Shown in pieces: positions 19,810 to 28,312 of a stretch of 64,000 nt of DNA (its first letter is position 1; each line of letters begins with the position of its first letter). The stretch covers positions 3,720,001 to 3,784,000 of the forward strand of contig NZ_CP163302.1 in assembly GCF_041022165.1 (NCBI RefSeq). The letters run 5' to 3'. A program made the position numbers and the translations under genes. Source of the DNA: Sinomonas sp. P10A9. GTDB lineage: Bacteria > Actinomycetota > Actinomycetes > Actinomycetales > Micrococcaceae. A model generated the notes under the pieces. It was not told where the DNA came from, made no database searches, and saw nothing but the letters and a program-made list of their open reading frames with translations.

Positions 19810-21231
19810 TCACACCCGGAGCGCGAGCCAGAGGTGCGCGGCGACGTCGGGATCGTCGAGGTCGACGCCGAGCAGCTCCGCAGCGCGGGCGATCCGGTGC
19901 CGCACGGAGTTGCGGTGCACGCCCAGGTCGCGGGCCGTCGCCTCCCATTGGCCGCGGTTCGCTAGATACGCGCGGACCGTCGCCAGAAGTTCGCCGCCCG
20001 CGTCAGCGAGCACCTTGGCCCACTCGTCAGCCGGAAGCTCGAGTCCGTGCCCCACCCGGACCACGCGACCCGCTGGAGCCTGCCCGGCGGCGTCGGCCAC
20101 TTGGCCGACCATCTCACGGACACGGCGAAGCGGCACTGGGCCGCCCCAGGCGCCGCGCGAACCGGGCGCGAGGCGCGGCCGGGCAGCGTCGGTGGGCAGC
20201 AGCACGTAGAGGAGGCCACCCAGCTCGAAGGCGAGCGCGTCCGCCTCGATGGCCGACTCGCCGCGCTTCGGACCGGCATCCAGGACCGCGAGGTACACGG
20301 ATTCCGGGAGGACGCAGTCCATCTGCCGGGCGAGGAGGCGGGCCGCGTCGTCGTGCCCGGCAAGCACCAGCGCAACCAGCATCCCGTCACTGCGGGCACG
20401 CTCCTCCTCGGCACGACGCAGCCCGGCGGCGCGATGGGCGAGCAGGGTCGAGGCCGTGAGGAACAGGTGCCGCTCTGCCGGTGCGAGCTGACCGCCGCGG
20501 CCCAGGGCCAAGTAGGCGGTGGCCCTCCCGCCGTCCGTGACCGGATAGAGGGCCGCGGGGCCACAGGAGAGCTGCAGGGTCGCCGTGGCGCCGCGGCCAG
20601 CCCCGCGAAGGGCCGTTGCCTCGCGGCGCAGCTCGTCGAGGAGACCCGCCGGCGCGTCCTCGGGCCCCCCGCGCCCCGAGCACGACGCCGGGGCGTCACC
20701 GTCGGGGAGGTAGGCCACCCAGGTGCCAAGCGCGTGGGCGAGCTCGCGCACGATGGCGGGCTCGGCGTCGCCCTTCGAAGCGGCACGGGTGAGCGCGACC
20801 TGGAGGCCGAGCAGCGCCGTGAGCTCGGCCTCTCCCCCGCGCCGCACGATCTCCCAGTACGCACGGGACACCGCGAGGAACGGCGACTCGCGAGGCACGG
20901 TCAGGAGCGGCAGCCCGGCCTCGATGCACGCGGCCCGGAGCTCGTCCGGGACCATGGCGTGGCCCGATCCGAGGCCGAGGCCGAGCGCCGCGACGCGTCC
21001 CTTGACGAGCCTCGCGACGTAGGCACGCGCGGCCTCTTCGCGTTCTGGGCCGTCTCCTCCCGAGAGCTGCATCCCGACCGTCAGGAGGAGCTCCCCGCCG
21101 TCCAGGAACACGGTGGGATCCTCGAGCTCGGAGACGTGGACACCCGTGAGCTCGACCCGTGGCAGCGGCACGGGCCAGTACGGGACAAGGTCGCCGCGCG
21201 CGGCGTCGGCGAGCTGGGCGAGGGTGATCAT
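19810..21231 (-). CDS. PucR-family transcriptional regulator
   Basis: 473 residues. The N-terminal PucR ligand domain begins MITLAQLADAARGDLVP. The C-terminal helix-turn-helix reads LLATVRAYLANRGQWEATAR then DLGVHRNSVRHRIARAAELL. PucR/CdaR proteins usually activate adjacent catabolic genes. It is divergent from the gabT-led operon, with 144 bp between starts. The start has no Shine-Dalgarno; TTGCAG - 16 bp - TACGAT ends 6 nt before the ATG, so the mRNA is probably leaderless. Confidence 0.92.
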   Translation of the reverse strand: MITLAQLADAARGDLVPYWPVPLPRVELTGVHVSELEDPTVFLDGGELLLTVGMQLSGGDGPEREEAARAYVARLVKGRVAALGLGLGSGHAMVPDELRAACIEAGLPLLTVPRESPFLAVSRAYWEIVRRGGEAELTALLGLQVALTRAASKGDAEPAIVRELAHALGTWVAYLPDGDAPASCSGRGGPEDAPAGLLDELRREATALRGAGRGATATLQLSCGPAALYPVTDGGRATAYLALGRGGQLAPAERHLFLTASTLLAHRAAGLRRAEEERARSDGMLVALVLAGHDDAARLLARQMDCVLPESVYLAVLDAGPKRGESAIEADALAFELGGLLYVLLPTDAARPRLAPGSRGAWGGPVPLRRVREMVGQVADAAGQAPAGRVVRVGHGLELPADEWAKVLADAGGELLATVRAYLANRGQWEATARDLGVHRNSVRHRIARAAELLGVDLDDPDVAAHLWLALRV

Positions 21232-21237
21232 TCACAG

Positions 21238-21265
21238 ATCGTAGTGGATGGAATGCCTCCTGCAA
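21238..21265 (-). promoter_or_regulatory. pucR promoter (leaderless)
   Basis: On the minus strand: TTGCAG (21260-21265), 16-bp spacer, TACGAT (21238-21243), then 6 nt to ATG 21231. This is the clearest of several leaderless-type starts in the window. Confidence 0.5.
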
Positions 21266-21375
21266 GGCTCACAAAGGATGAATCATCCAACGACTCGGGC
21301 TGCGGCTGTCCCTACTGTGGTCTCAACCACACGCTCAGCCTCGACCACACCGTTTTCAACCACGGGGGAGAACCC

Positions 21376-22839
21376 ATGACCGCCACGACCGATACCGCCG
21401 TCGTCGCACCTGCCGACGTCCCGCAGCGCGCGCGCCGCCTCGCGACCGCCCTGCCCGGACCCCGATCCCGCGAGCTTGAGGCCGAGCGCCGCCGCCACGT
21501 CACCGAGGGCTTCGGCGTGACGCTGCCGGTGTTCATCGACCGCGCCGAGGGCTCGCTGCTCGTCGACGTCGACGGGAATCGCATCATCGACTTCGCCTCC
21601 GGCATCGCTGTGACAAGCGTGGGCGCCGCGAACCCACGGGTGGCGGAGCGCGCCGCCGCGCAGCTGTCCCGGTTCACGCACACGTGCTTCATGGTCACCG
21701 AGTACTCCTCGTTCACCGAGGTCTGCGCATGGCTCAACGAGCACACGCCGGGCAGCTTCGAGAAGCGCACCGCCCTCTTCTCGACGGGCGCGGAGGCCGT
21801 CGAGAACGCGATCAAGATCGCCCGCTCGGCGACCCGGCGGCCCAACGTCCTCGTCTTCGACGAGGCCTACCACGGCCGTACCCAGCTCACGATGGCCATG
21901 ACGGCCAAGGAGAACCCGTACAGCCTGAACTTCGGCCCGCTCCCGGGCTCGGTCTTCCGAGGCCCGACGGCGCCCGCGCATCTCGTGCCTTCGGGTGATT
22001 CAGGGGCGTTCGTCGCCGAGGCCCTCGCCGGCGTCGAGTCCGTCCTGGCAGGGGCGGGCGCCGAGACATTCGCGGCGATGGTCATCGAGCCGATCCAGGG
22101 CGAGGGCGGCTTCATCGTCCCCGCGGCCGGCTTCCTCGCCGGGCTCCGAGAGATTGCGACGCAGCACGGGATCGTCCTCGTGATCGACGAGATCCAGGCC
22201 GGGATGGGCCGGACGGGAGCCCTCTTCGCGTCCGAGCACGAAGGCATCGCCGGGGACATCACCCTCTCCGCGAAGGCCCTCGGGGCCGGGCTTCCGCTCT
22301 CAGCCGTGACGGGCCGCGCTGAGCTCATGAACGCCGTCCACCCTGGCGGCCTCGGCGGCACCTACGCGGGCAATCCCGTTGCGTGCGAGGCCGCGCTCGC
22401 CGTCTTCGAACTCCTCGAGGACGGCTCGCTCCTCGCCGGCGCGCGGTGCATCGAGGCGGCCGTGAGGGAACACGTCGAGCCGATGCTGGCCCATGGCGCG
22501 CACGACGGCGCGGGGCTCGCGTCCGGGCAGGCCTCACCTGCTGGGATCGTGGGGGTCTTCGCCGAGAGCCCCGCCTCCACTGGCACCGCCCGCGCCGGCG
22601 TCGTCTCCGTGCGCGGACGGGGCGCCATGATGGCCATCGAGTTCGCGGACGCCTCAGGCCCGCGCGCCGATGTCGCGAAGGCTGCGGCGGCCGCCGCGAA
22701 CGCCGCCGGCGTCCTGACGCTCACCTGCGGCACGCACGGCAACGTCATCCGGCTCCTGCCGCCACTCGGCATCGAAGCCGAGGTACTGGAGGAAGGGCTC
22801 GACGTGCTCGAGGCGGCCATCCGCGGGGCCCTCTCGTGA
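21376..22839 (+). CDS. gabT: GABA / 5-aminovalerate aminotransferase (class III)
   Basis: 487 residues from ATG 21376 with GGGGGAGA upstream. PLP-dependent class III aminotransferase: GVTLPVFIDRAEGSLLVDVD, FSTGAEAVENAIKIAR, FDEAYHGRT, the VIDEIQAGMGRTG strand and the PLP lysine in LSAKALGAGLPLSAV. It transfers the amino group of GABA or 5-aminovalerate to 2-oxoglutarate. The following genes favour 5-aminovalerate (DavT role). An insertion of about 40 residues around GAHDGAGLASGQASPAG precedes the VRGRGAMMAIEF strand, where the family has a short link. First gene of the operon; it overlaps the next by 4 nt. Confidence 0.92.
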   Translation: MTATTDTAVVAPADVPQRARRLATALPGPRSRELEAERRRHVTEGFGVTLPVFIDRAEGSLLVDVDGNRIIDFASGIAVTSVGAANPRVAERAAAQLSRFTHTCFMVTEYSSFTEVCAWLNEHTPGSFEKRTALFSTGAEAVENAIKIARSATRRPNVLVFDEAYHGRTQLTMAMTAKENPYSLNFGPLPGSVFRGPTAPAHLVPSGDSGAFVAEALAGVESVLAGAGAETFAAMVIEPIQGEGGFIVPAAGFLAGLREIATQHGIVLVIDEIQAGMGRTGALFASEHEGIAGDITLSAKALGAGLPLSAVTGRAELMNAVHPGGLGGTYAGNPVACEAALAVFELLEDGSLLAGARCIEAAVREHVEPMLAHGAHDGAGLASGQASPAGIVGVFAESPASTGTARAGVVSVRGRGAMMAIEFADASGPRADVAKAAAAAANAAGVLTLTCGTHGNVIRLLPPLGIEAEVLEEGLDVLEAAIRGALS

Positions 22840-24224
22840 ACGCAGGGCCGGGCAACCCGCCCACGGGCAGCAGCCCGAATCACGCGGCGAACCTGTCGGC
22901 GGAAGGCGACCACGCGCCGTCGTACGCCGCCGGCTCCTCCGACAGCACCCCCGCTCTTGGACAGAACCACCGTCTCCCGCGGGGGGCAATGGCCAAAACG
23001 GAGGGTACTTCCGCGGCCCCCGCGGGGACCTCGCCGCTGGACGCCGGTACTTCCGCGGCCCCCGCGGGGACCTCGCCGCTGGCGGGCATCCTCGTTGCGG
23101 ACTTCTCGCGGGTGCTCGCGGGGCCGCTGGCCACGATGACGCTCGCGGACCTCGGAGCGCGCGTGGTGAAGGTCGAACGGCCAGGGGCCGGCGACGACAC
23201 GCGGCACTGGGGACCTCCGTTCTCGGCGACGGGCGCAACGTACTTCGAGAGTGTGAACCGCAACAAGGAGTCCGTTGAGCTGGACCTCTCGGACCCCCAG
23301 GACCTTGAGCTAGCGCGGGAGCTCGCGCTGCGGGCCGACGTGCTCGTGGAGAACTTCAAGCCCGGGGGCCTCGAGAAGCTCGGACTCGGGTACGAGTCGC
23401 TCGTGGAGGAGAACCCGGGGCTCGTGTACGCGTCCATCTCGGGGTTCGGGTCCGTGGGCGGCCGCGATCTGCCCGGGTACGACTTCATCGTCCAGGCCCT
23501 CGGCGGCCTCATGTCCATCACCGGTGCGCCGGACGGCGAGCCGGGCGCCGGCCCGATGAAGGCGGGCGTCGCGCTCGTCGACGTCCTGACCGCGAAGGAC
23601 GCCACGGTCGGCATCCTCGCGGCCCTGACCGAGCGGGCCCGGACCGGGCGCGGTCGCCGGGTCGAGGTGAACTTGCTGTCCTCGTTGCAGGGGGCGCTGG
23701 CGAACCAGGGGCAGGCGTACCTCGGCGCCGGGGTGGTGCCGGGCCGGATGGGCAACGACCACCCGTCGATCGTCCCGTACCAGCTGCTCGCCACCGGGGA
23801 CGCGCCGCTCGCCGTCGCTGCCGGGAACGATGGGCAGTTCGCGCGACTGTGCGAGGCGATCGGCTTTCCGGAACTCGCCTCGGACCCACGCTTCGCGACG
23901 AACAAGGCGCGGGTCGCACACCGGGCGGAACTCGTGCCGCTGCTCGAGGCCGGGCTCTCCACCGCCTCGGCGGAGGTGTGGCAGGACAAGCTCACCCCCC
24001 TCGGCGTCCCGTGCGGGCGTGTGGCCGGGATCGGGGAGGGACTCGACTATGCCGAATCCCTCGGGCTCGAGCCAACGATCTCCGTGCACGACCGGTCGGG
24101 AACCTTCACGGGACGGCAGATCCGCCATCCGATCACCTGGACGCCCCCGTTGCCGCCTCGCACCCAAGCTTCACCCGCACTGGGAGCCGACACGGCCGAC
24201 GTCGTGCGCTGGCTCCGCGCCTAG
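22836..24224 (+). CDS. CaiB/BaiF family CoA-transferase (glutarate CoA-transferase-like)
   Basis: 462 residues if GTG 22836 is used, which overlaps the gabT stop as GTGA and has GCGGGG upstream; ATG 22989 gives 411. The family III CoA-transferase core starts ILVADFSRVLAGPLATMTLA and contains ESVNRNKESVELDLSDP, LVENFKPGGLEKLGLGYESL and the catalytic Asp in GYDFIVQALGGLMSITG. The low-complexity N terminus is made of a doubled 42-bp unit. Placed between a GABA-type aminotransferase and a GcdH-like enzyme, it most likely activates glutarate with succinyl-CoA (GcdG/SUGCT role). Confidence 0.88.
   Translation: MNAGPGNPPTGSSPNHAANLSAEGDHAPSYAAGSSDSTPALGQNHRLPRGAMAKTEGTSAAPAGTSPLDAGTSAAPAGTSPLAGILVADFSRVLAGPLATMTLADLGARVVKVERPGAGDDTRHWGPPFSATGATYFESVNRNKESVELDLSDPQDLELARELALRADVLVENFKPGGLEKLGLGYESLVEENPGLVYASISGFGSVGGRDLPGYDFIVQALGGLMSITGAPDGEPGAGPMKAGVALVDVLTAKDATVGILAALTERARTGRGRRVEVNLLSSLQGALANQGQAYLGAGVVPGRMGNDHPSIVPYQLLATGDAPLAVAAGNDGQFARLCEAIGFPELASDPRFATNKARVAHRAELVPLLEAGLSTASAEVWQDKLTPLGVPCGRVAGIGEGLDYAESLGLEPTISVHDRSGTFTGRQIRHPITWTPPLPPRTQASPALGADTADVVRWLRA
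23004..23082. repeat. 42-bp direct repeat in CoA-transferase N terminus
   Basis: Two copies with a period of 42 bp (23004 and 23046). They encode GTSAAPAGTSPL twice, in a likely disordered leader. Confidence 0.9.
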
Positions 24225-24255
24225 CCGCACGTTCCGCTTCACCCGCCCCTCCCCC

Positions 24256-24337
24256 GTTGTGGGGTCTCTGGCGGCGCGATGCGGGGTCTCTGGTCTCGGC
24301 CAGAGACCCCACAACCGCCCGCCAGAGACCCCACAAC
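24256..24337. repeat. Nested palindrome built from four GGGGTCTCTGG units
   Basis: Outer arms of 18 nt (24256-24273 and 24320-24337; GTTGTGGGGTCTCTGGCG and its exact complement) enclose inner arms GGGGTCTCTGG (24283-24293) and CCAGAGACCCC (24300-24310). It can fold as one long hairpin with an inner hairpin. It lies 18 bp before the acyl-CoA dehydrogenase start within the operon, so it may act as an attenuator, an mRNA stabiliser or a REP-like element. Confidence 0.9.
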
Positions 24338-24355
24338 CAGAAAGGAAACCCACCT

Positions 24356-25642
24356 ATGACTGCCACCGCTAGCCTTGCGGGCATGGACACCGACGCTGTT
24401 GCCTCCGACTCTGCCTCCGACTTTGCCTCCGAGACTGCCCCATCCTCTGGGCGGCTCCCCGACCCCGCGGACCTCATCTCGTTCGACTCACTCCTCAGCA
24501 CCGAGGAGCTCGCCCTGCGAGACCGTGTCCGGGCGTTCGTGAAAGCCGAGATCAAGCCGAACATCGCCCGCTGGTACGAGGAGGCGACGTTCCCGCTGGA
24601 GATCGTGCCCGAGATGGCCAGGCTCGGCCTGCTCGGCATGCACCTGCACGGCTACGGCTGCGCCGGCCGCTCCGCAGTGGAGTACGGCCTGGCCGGAGCC
24701 GAGCTCGAGGCCGGCGATTCCGGTCTGCGCACGTTCGTCTCCGTCCAGGGCTCCCTCGCCATGTCCGCGATCCACAAGCACGGCTCCGAGGCCCAGAAGC
24801 AGGAATGGCTCCCGCAGATGGCCGCGGGCGAGGCGATCGGCTGCTTCGGCCTCACCGAGCCCACCGCCGGCTCTGACCCCGCCTCGATGACCACCCGCGC
24901 CCGACGCGACGGCGACTCCCCCACCGCGGACTGGATTCTCACCGGCGCAAAGCGCTGGATCGGCCTCGCGAACGTGGCCAAGGTCGCCGTCATCTGGGCC
25001 CAGACGGGAGAGCCCGGCGACGCCCGCGGCATCCGCGGCTTCGTCGTCCCGACCGCCACGCCCGGCTACACGGCCACCCCGATCGAGCCCAAGCTCTCGA
25101 TGCGCGCCTCGATCCAGTGCGAGATCGACCTCGACGAGGTCCGCCTCCCCCACGACGCGATCCTGCCGGGCGCCGTCGGCCTCAAGGGCCCCTTCTCGTG
25201 CCTGAACGAGGCCCGCTACGGCATCATCTGGGGCGCCATGGGCGCCGCGCGCGACGCCTTCGAGGACGCCCTGGAGTACTCTAAGGAGCGCCTCCAGTTC
25301 GGCAAGCCGCTCGCCGGCTACCAGCTCACCCAGGCCAAGCTCGTCGACATGGCCCTGGAGATCAACAAGGGCTTCCTCCTGGCCCTGCACCTGGGCCGCC
25401 TCAAGGACGCCGGCAAGCTCCAGCACCACCAGATCTCCGTGGGCAAGCTCAACAACTGCCGCGAGGCCATCGCCATCGCCCGCGAGGCCCGCACCATCCT
25501 GGGCGGCAACGGCATCACCCTCGACCACTCCCCTCTCCGCCACGCCAGCAACCTCGAGTCCGTGCGCACCTATGAGGGCACCGACGAGGTCCACACCCTC
25601 ATCCTCGGCCAGCAGCTCACCGGAGAGGCGGCGTTCCGGTGA
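24356..25642 (+). CDS. Acyl-CoA dehydrogenase, glutaryl-CoA dehydrogenase type
   Basis: 428 residues from ATG 24356, with AAAGGAAA upstream. FAD enzyme with DSLLSTEELALRDRVRAFVK, FGLTEPTAGSDPASM, EARYGIIWGAMGAARDAFE, RLQFGKPLAGYQLTQ and the catalytic Glu in VRTYEGTDEVH. The FGLTEPTAGSDP and WGAMGAA blocks are those of glutaryl-CoA dehydrogenases, which oxidise and decarboxylate glutaryl-CoA to crotonyl-CoA. The N-terminal 35 residues are Ser/Asp-rich. It overlaps the aldehyde dehydrogenase gene by 4 nt. gcdH is likely but not proven. Confidence 0.88.
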   Translation: MTATASLAGMDTDAVASDSASDFASETAPSSGRLPDPADLISFDSLLSTEELALRDRVRAFVKAEIKPNIARWYEEATFPLEIVPEMARLGLLGMHLHGYGCAGRSAVEYGLAGAELEAGDSGLRTFVSVQGSLAMSAIHKHGSEAQKQEWLPQMAAGEAIGCFGLTEPTAGSDPASMTTRARRDGDSPTADWILTGAKRWIGLANVAKVAVIWAQTGEPGDARGIRGFVVPTATPGYTATPIEPKLSMRASIQCEIDLDEVRLPHDAILPGAVGLKGPFSCLNEARYGIIWGAMGAARDAFEDALEYSKERLQFGKPLAGYQLTQAKLVDMALEINKGFLLALHLGRLKDAGKLQHHQISVGKLNNCREAIAIAREARTILGGNGITLDHSPLRHASNLESVRTYEGTDEVHTLILGQQLTGEAAFR

Positions 25643-27261
25643 GCGCGGGTACCGTCACCGAGCACGACGACGCTCTGGTCGCCCCGCTCGGCGGTGTCAC
25701 CTCGGCCGCTGGCGCTCCCGTCCCGCTGCGTCTCCTCATCGGCGGCGAGTGGCTGATGGGCGACGGCGCGCCGCTCGCCTCGCGCAACCCGGCGCGCCCC
25801 GACGAGGTGGTGGCGGAGGGCACCCAGGCCGTCGTGGCGGACGTCGACCGCGCCATGCGTGCTGCCCGCGCCGCAGCCCGCGAGTGGGCCCGGACCCCGA
25901 TCCACGAGCGGGGCGCCGTCCTGGCCCGCGCGGCCGCGGCCCTCGAGGCGCGCGCGGGGCAGCTCGGCCTGGAACTGGCCCGCGAGGAGGGCAAGACCCT
26001 CGCCGAGGGCACGGGCGAGGTAATGCGCGCGGCGCAGATCCTGCGCTACTACGCCGCCGAGGGCGATCGTTCCGCCGGGGAGCACTTCGCGTCCCCGCGC
26101 CGCGGCGAGCGGATCCTCGTGACGCGCAAGCCGCTCGGCGTCGTCGGCATTGTCACGCCGTTCAACTTCCCCATCGCGATCCCGGCGTGGAAGATCGCGC
26201 CGGCACTCGTGTACGGGAATGCGGTGGTATGGAAGCCGGCCTCGACCGTCCCGCTGCTCGCGATGCGCCTCGCGGAGGCGCTCGCGGACGCATTGGCAGA
26301 GGCCGGGCTGCCCGCCGGAGTGCTCAACCTGATCATCGGACCCGGGGCCCTCGGCACAGAGCTCGTGCGGCATCCGGATCTCGACGGGCTTTCGTTCACC
26401 GGCTCGACCGGCGTGGGCCGGATGCTCGCGGGCGAGGCGGCCTTGCGCGGCGTCCCGTTCCAAGGCGAGATGGGCGGGAAGAACGCCGCGATCGTGCTCG
26501 CCGACGCCGATCTCGACCTCGCCGCCGAGCAGGTCCTCTTCGGGGCCTTCCGCTCGACCGGGCAGAAATGCACCGCGACGTCCCGGCTCATCGTGGTCGA
26601 GGAGATCGCGGACGCGTTCCTCGCGAAGCTCGCCGCGCGGCTCGACGCCTGGCGTGTCGGCAATCCGAGCGACCCGGCCGTGCATATGGGTCCGCTCGTC
26701 ACCGCAGCGGCCGCGGCGGGCGTGCGTGACGCGGTCGCCACGGCCGAGCGCGAGGGCGCACGTGTCGCGTACCGGGGTCGGGCTCCGGAAGCAGCGATGC
26801 ACGCCGGCGGGGCCGCACCTTCCGCGTTCGTCCCGGCGACGATCCTCGAGATCCCGGGCGAGGCAGCGGGAGTCGGCCACGCGGCGTCGTCGGCTGACTC
26901 CGCCGACTCGGCCGGCGCCCCCGATACAGCCGCCGCGCCAGCCAACATCGCCTGGCGCGAGGAGCTGTTCGGCCCAGTGCTCGCGGTGCGGCGCGCCGCG
27001 TCGACCGAGGAGGCATTTGCCCTCGCGGAGGACTCCGAGTTCGGCCTGACGGCAGCACTGTTCACCCGCGACATCGCCACTGCGCTCGACGCTGTGGACA
27101 CGCTCGACGTCGGCATCCTCCACGTCAACTCCGAGTCGGCCGGCGCGGACCCGCACGTCCCGTTCGGCGGCGCGAAGAAGTCGGGCTACGGGCCCAAGGA
27201 GCAGGGCGGGGCAGCGAAGGAGTTCTTCACCCACACGACGACGGTGTACCTGAGAGGCTGA
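25639..27261 (+). CDS. Aldehyde dehydrogenase (glutarate/succinate semialdehyde type)
   Basis: 540 residues from GTG 25639 (GTGA overlap). NAD(P)-dependent ALDH: GVVGIVTPFNFPIAIPAWKI, FTGSTGVGR, EMGGKNA (general-base Glu), the catalytic Cys in STGQKCTATSR, EELFGPVLAV and FGGAKKSGYGPKEQGG. It is closest in look to 2-oxoglutarate-semialdehyde/glutarate-semialdehyde enzymes. In this operon it would oxidise the aminotransferase product (DavD role). An Ala/Ser/Asp-rich insertion of about 30 residues (from GHAASSADSADS) precedes IAWREELFGP and is absent from typical enzymes. Confidence 0.9.
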   Translation: MSAGTVTEHDDALVAPLGGVTSAAGAPVPLRLLIGGEWLMGDGAPLASRNPARPDEVVAEGTQAVVADVDRAMRAARAAAREWARTPIHERGAVLARAAAALEARAGQLGLELAREEGKTLAEGTGEVMRAAQILRYYAAEGDRSAGEHFASPRRGERILVTRKPLGVVGIVTPFNFPIAIPAWKIAPALVYGNAVVWKPASTVPLLAMRLAEALADALAEAGLPAGVLNLIIGPGALGTELVRHPDLDGLSFTGSTGVGRMLAGEAALRGVPFQGEMGGKNAAIVLADADLDLAAEQVLFGAFRSTGQKCTATSRLIVVEEIADAFLAKLAARLDAWRVGNPSDPAVHMGPLVTAAAAAGVRDAVATAEREGARVAYRGRAPEAAMHAGGAAPSAFVPATILEIPGEAAGVGHAASSADSADSAGAPDTAAAPANIAWREELFGPVLAVRRAASTEEAFALAEDSEFGLTAALFTRDIATALDAVDTLDVGILHVNSESAGADPHVPFGGAKKSGYGPKEQGGAAKEFFTHTTTVYLRG

Positions 27262-27265
27262 GCGT

Positions 27266-27330
27266 CGGACGGGAGGCCGGCACGGCACGTCATCCACATC
27301 GGCGCCGTGTGACAGGCCTCCCGTCGCCCT
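27266..27330. terminator. Terminator of the gabT-led operon
   Basis: A long inverted repeat: GACGGGAGGCC pairs with GGCCTCCCGTC, and an inner GCACGGC/GCCGTGT adds to the stem. It lies just after the aldehyde dehydrogenase stop. Confidence 0.65.
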
Positions 27331-27394
27331 GACTGAGAGAACCCGAGCGGGGCCGCTCGGCCCACAGCGAAGGAAGCACTGCATCGGGGGGCCT

Positions 27395-28255
27395 GTGGAA
27401 CAAACACCGAAAGTCCGGACAACAGCTCGTTTTCTGCTCTGGCTCCTCTGGCCGCTCGGAGCCCTCATCGTGCTCTTCGTGGTCGGCCAGACCATCGAGA
27501 ACATCGTCGGGAAGGACACGCGTGAACTCTGGGTCTACCCGATATATCTGGCCATTCTGGCGGCCATGGCAGTCTGCGCGGTCTGGATGGCTGTTCACGT
27601 CGTCCAAGCCCTCGGGATGGTACGCAGGCGCGCCGGGTGGCATACGAGGGCTGAGAGACTGCGCATGGATCACGAGGCTGCGCACCGCGGCGGCTTCGAA
27701 CGAGCTGTGGCACTCAAGGCCTCCCTCGCCGACGGCGGTCAGCCGCTGCGCCTCCAGCCGTGGGACGTAATGCTCGGGGAAGGGGAAGTCCTCCTCATGG
27801 ACGTCCCCCTCCAGTACTCCCGCTGGTATGGGACCCACGGAGGCTTCACCCATTCATCGATGTTCGCCGTGGGCCAGCCTTCGTTCGTGGCCGCCGCTCT
27901 CATCGGGAACGCCGTGGGGAACACGGTTCGCCGAAACAGGGCGGAGGCTGCAGCGCAGGCCATGTGGCGCGAGCAGCAGACGGTGCGGACTCTTGTCACG
28001 GATCGCAGGGTCATGTGCCGAACTGGCGGCCGCTGGCTGAGCTTCCCGTTTGGAGCAGTCAGCGCGAGCTACCCGGATCCATTGGGGGCCACCCTCATCC
28101 TTGAGTTCCACGACACGGCGCCGCTGCTTCTCCACGGGTACGAGGGTGCCTCCGTGTGCGTCTTCGCGACCGCATCGCTCCAGGGCCGCGATGCTCTCCG
28201 GAGCCATCCTGCCCTCGCTGCCCTGCCCGAGCCCCAGGTCATGGGAGAGCAGTAG
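27395..28255 (+). CDS. Membrane protein of unknown function
   Basis: 286 residues from GTG 27395. Two N-terminal membrane spans (about residues 12-33 and 47-71) are followed by a soluble domain of about 210 residues. That domain contains VLLMDVPLQYSRWYG, the hydrophobic patch SFVAAALIGNAVGNTV, and TLVTDRRVMCRTGGRWLSFP, which looks like the strand pattern of a PH-like/bPH domain. No family was recognised with certainty. Single gene after the operon terminator. Confidence 0.7.
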   Translation: MEQTPKVRTTARFLLWLLWPLGALIVLFVVGQTIENIVGKDTRELWVYPIYLAILAAMAVCAVWMAVHVVQALGMVRRRAGWHTRAERLRMDHEAAHRGGFERAVALKASLADGGQPLRLQPWDVMLGEGEVLLMDVPLQYSRWYGTHGGFTHSSMFAVGQPSFVAAALIGNAVGNTVRRNRAEAAAQAMWREQQTVRTLVTDRRVMCRTGGRWLSFPFGAVSASYPDPLGATLILEFHDTAPLLLHGYEGASVCVFATASLQGRDALRSHPALAALPEPQVMGEQ

Positions 28256-28312
28256 GGAACTCGGCGTGGGGGCCGGTGAACGCGGCTGCTCTCGGGAGTT
28301 CGCGCTCAGGAT

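Noticed and set aside
20047..21375. Upstream in-frame extension of gabT (930 codons in total)
   Set aside because: The extension is antisense to pucR; the class III aminotransferase starts at 21376 with a good ribosome-binding site.
25570..27519. 649-codon antisense frame over the aldehyde dehydrogenase
   Set aside because: Shadow of a gene with complete ALDH motifs.
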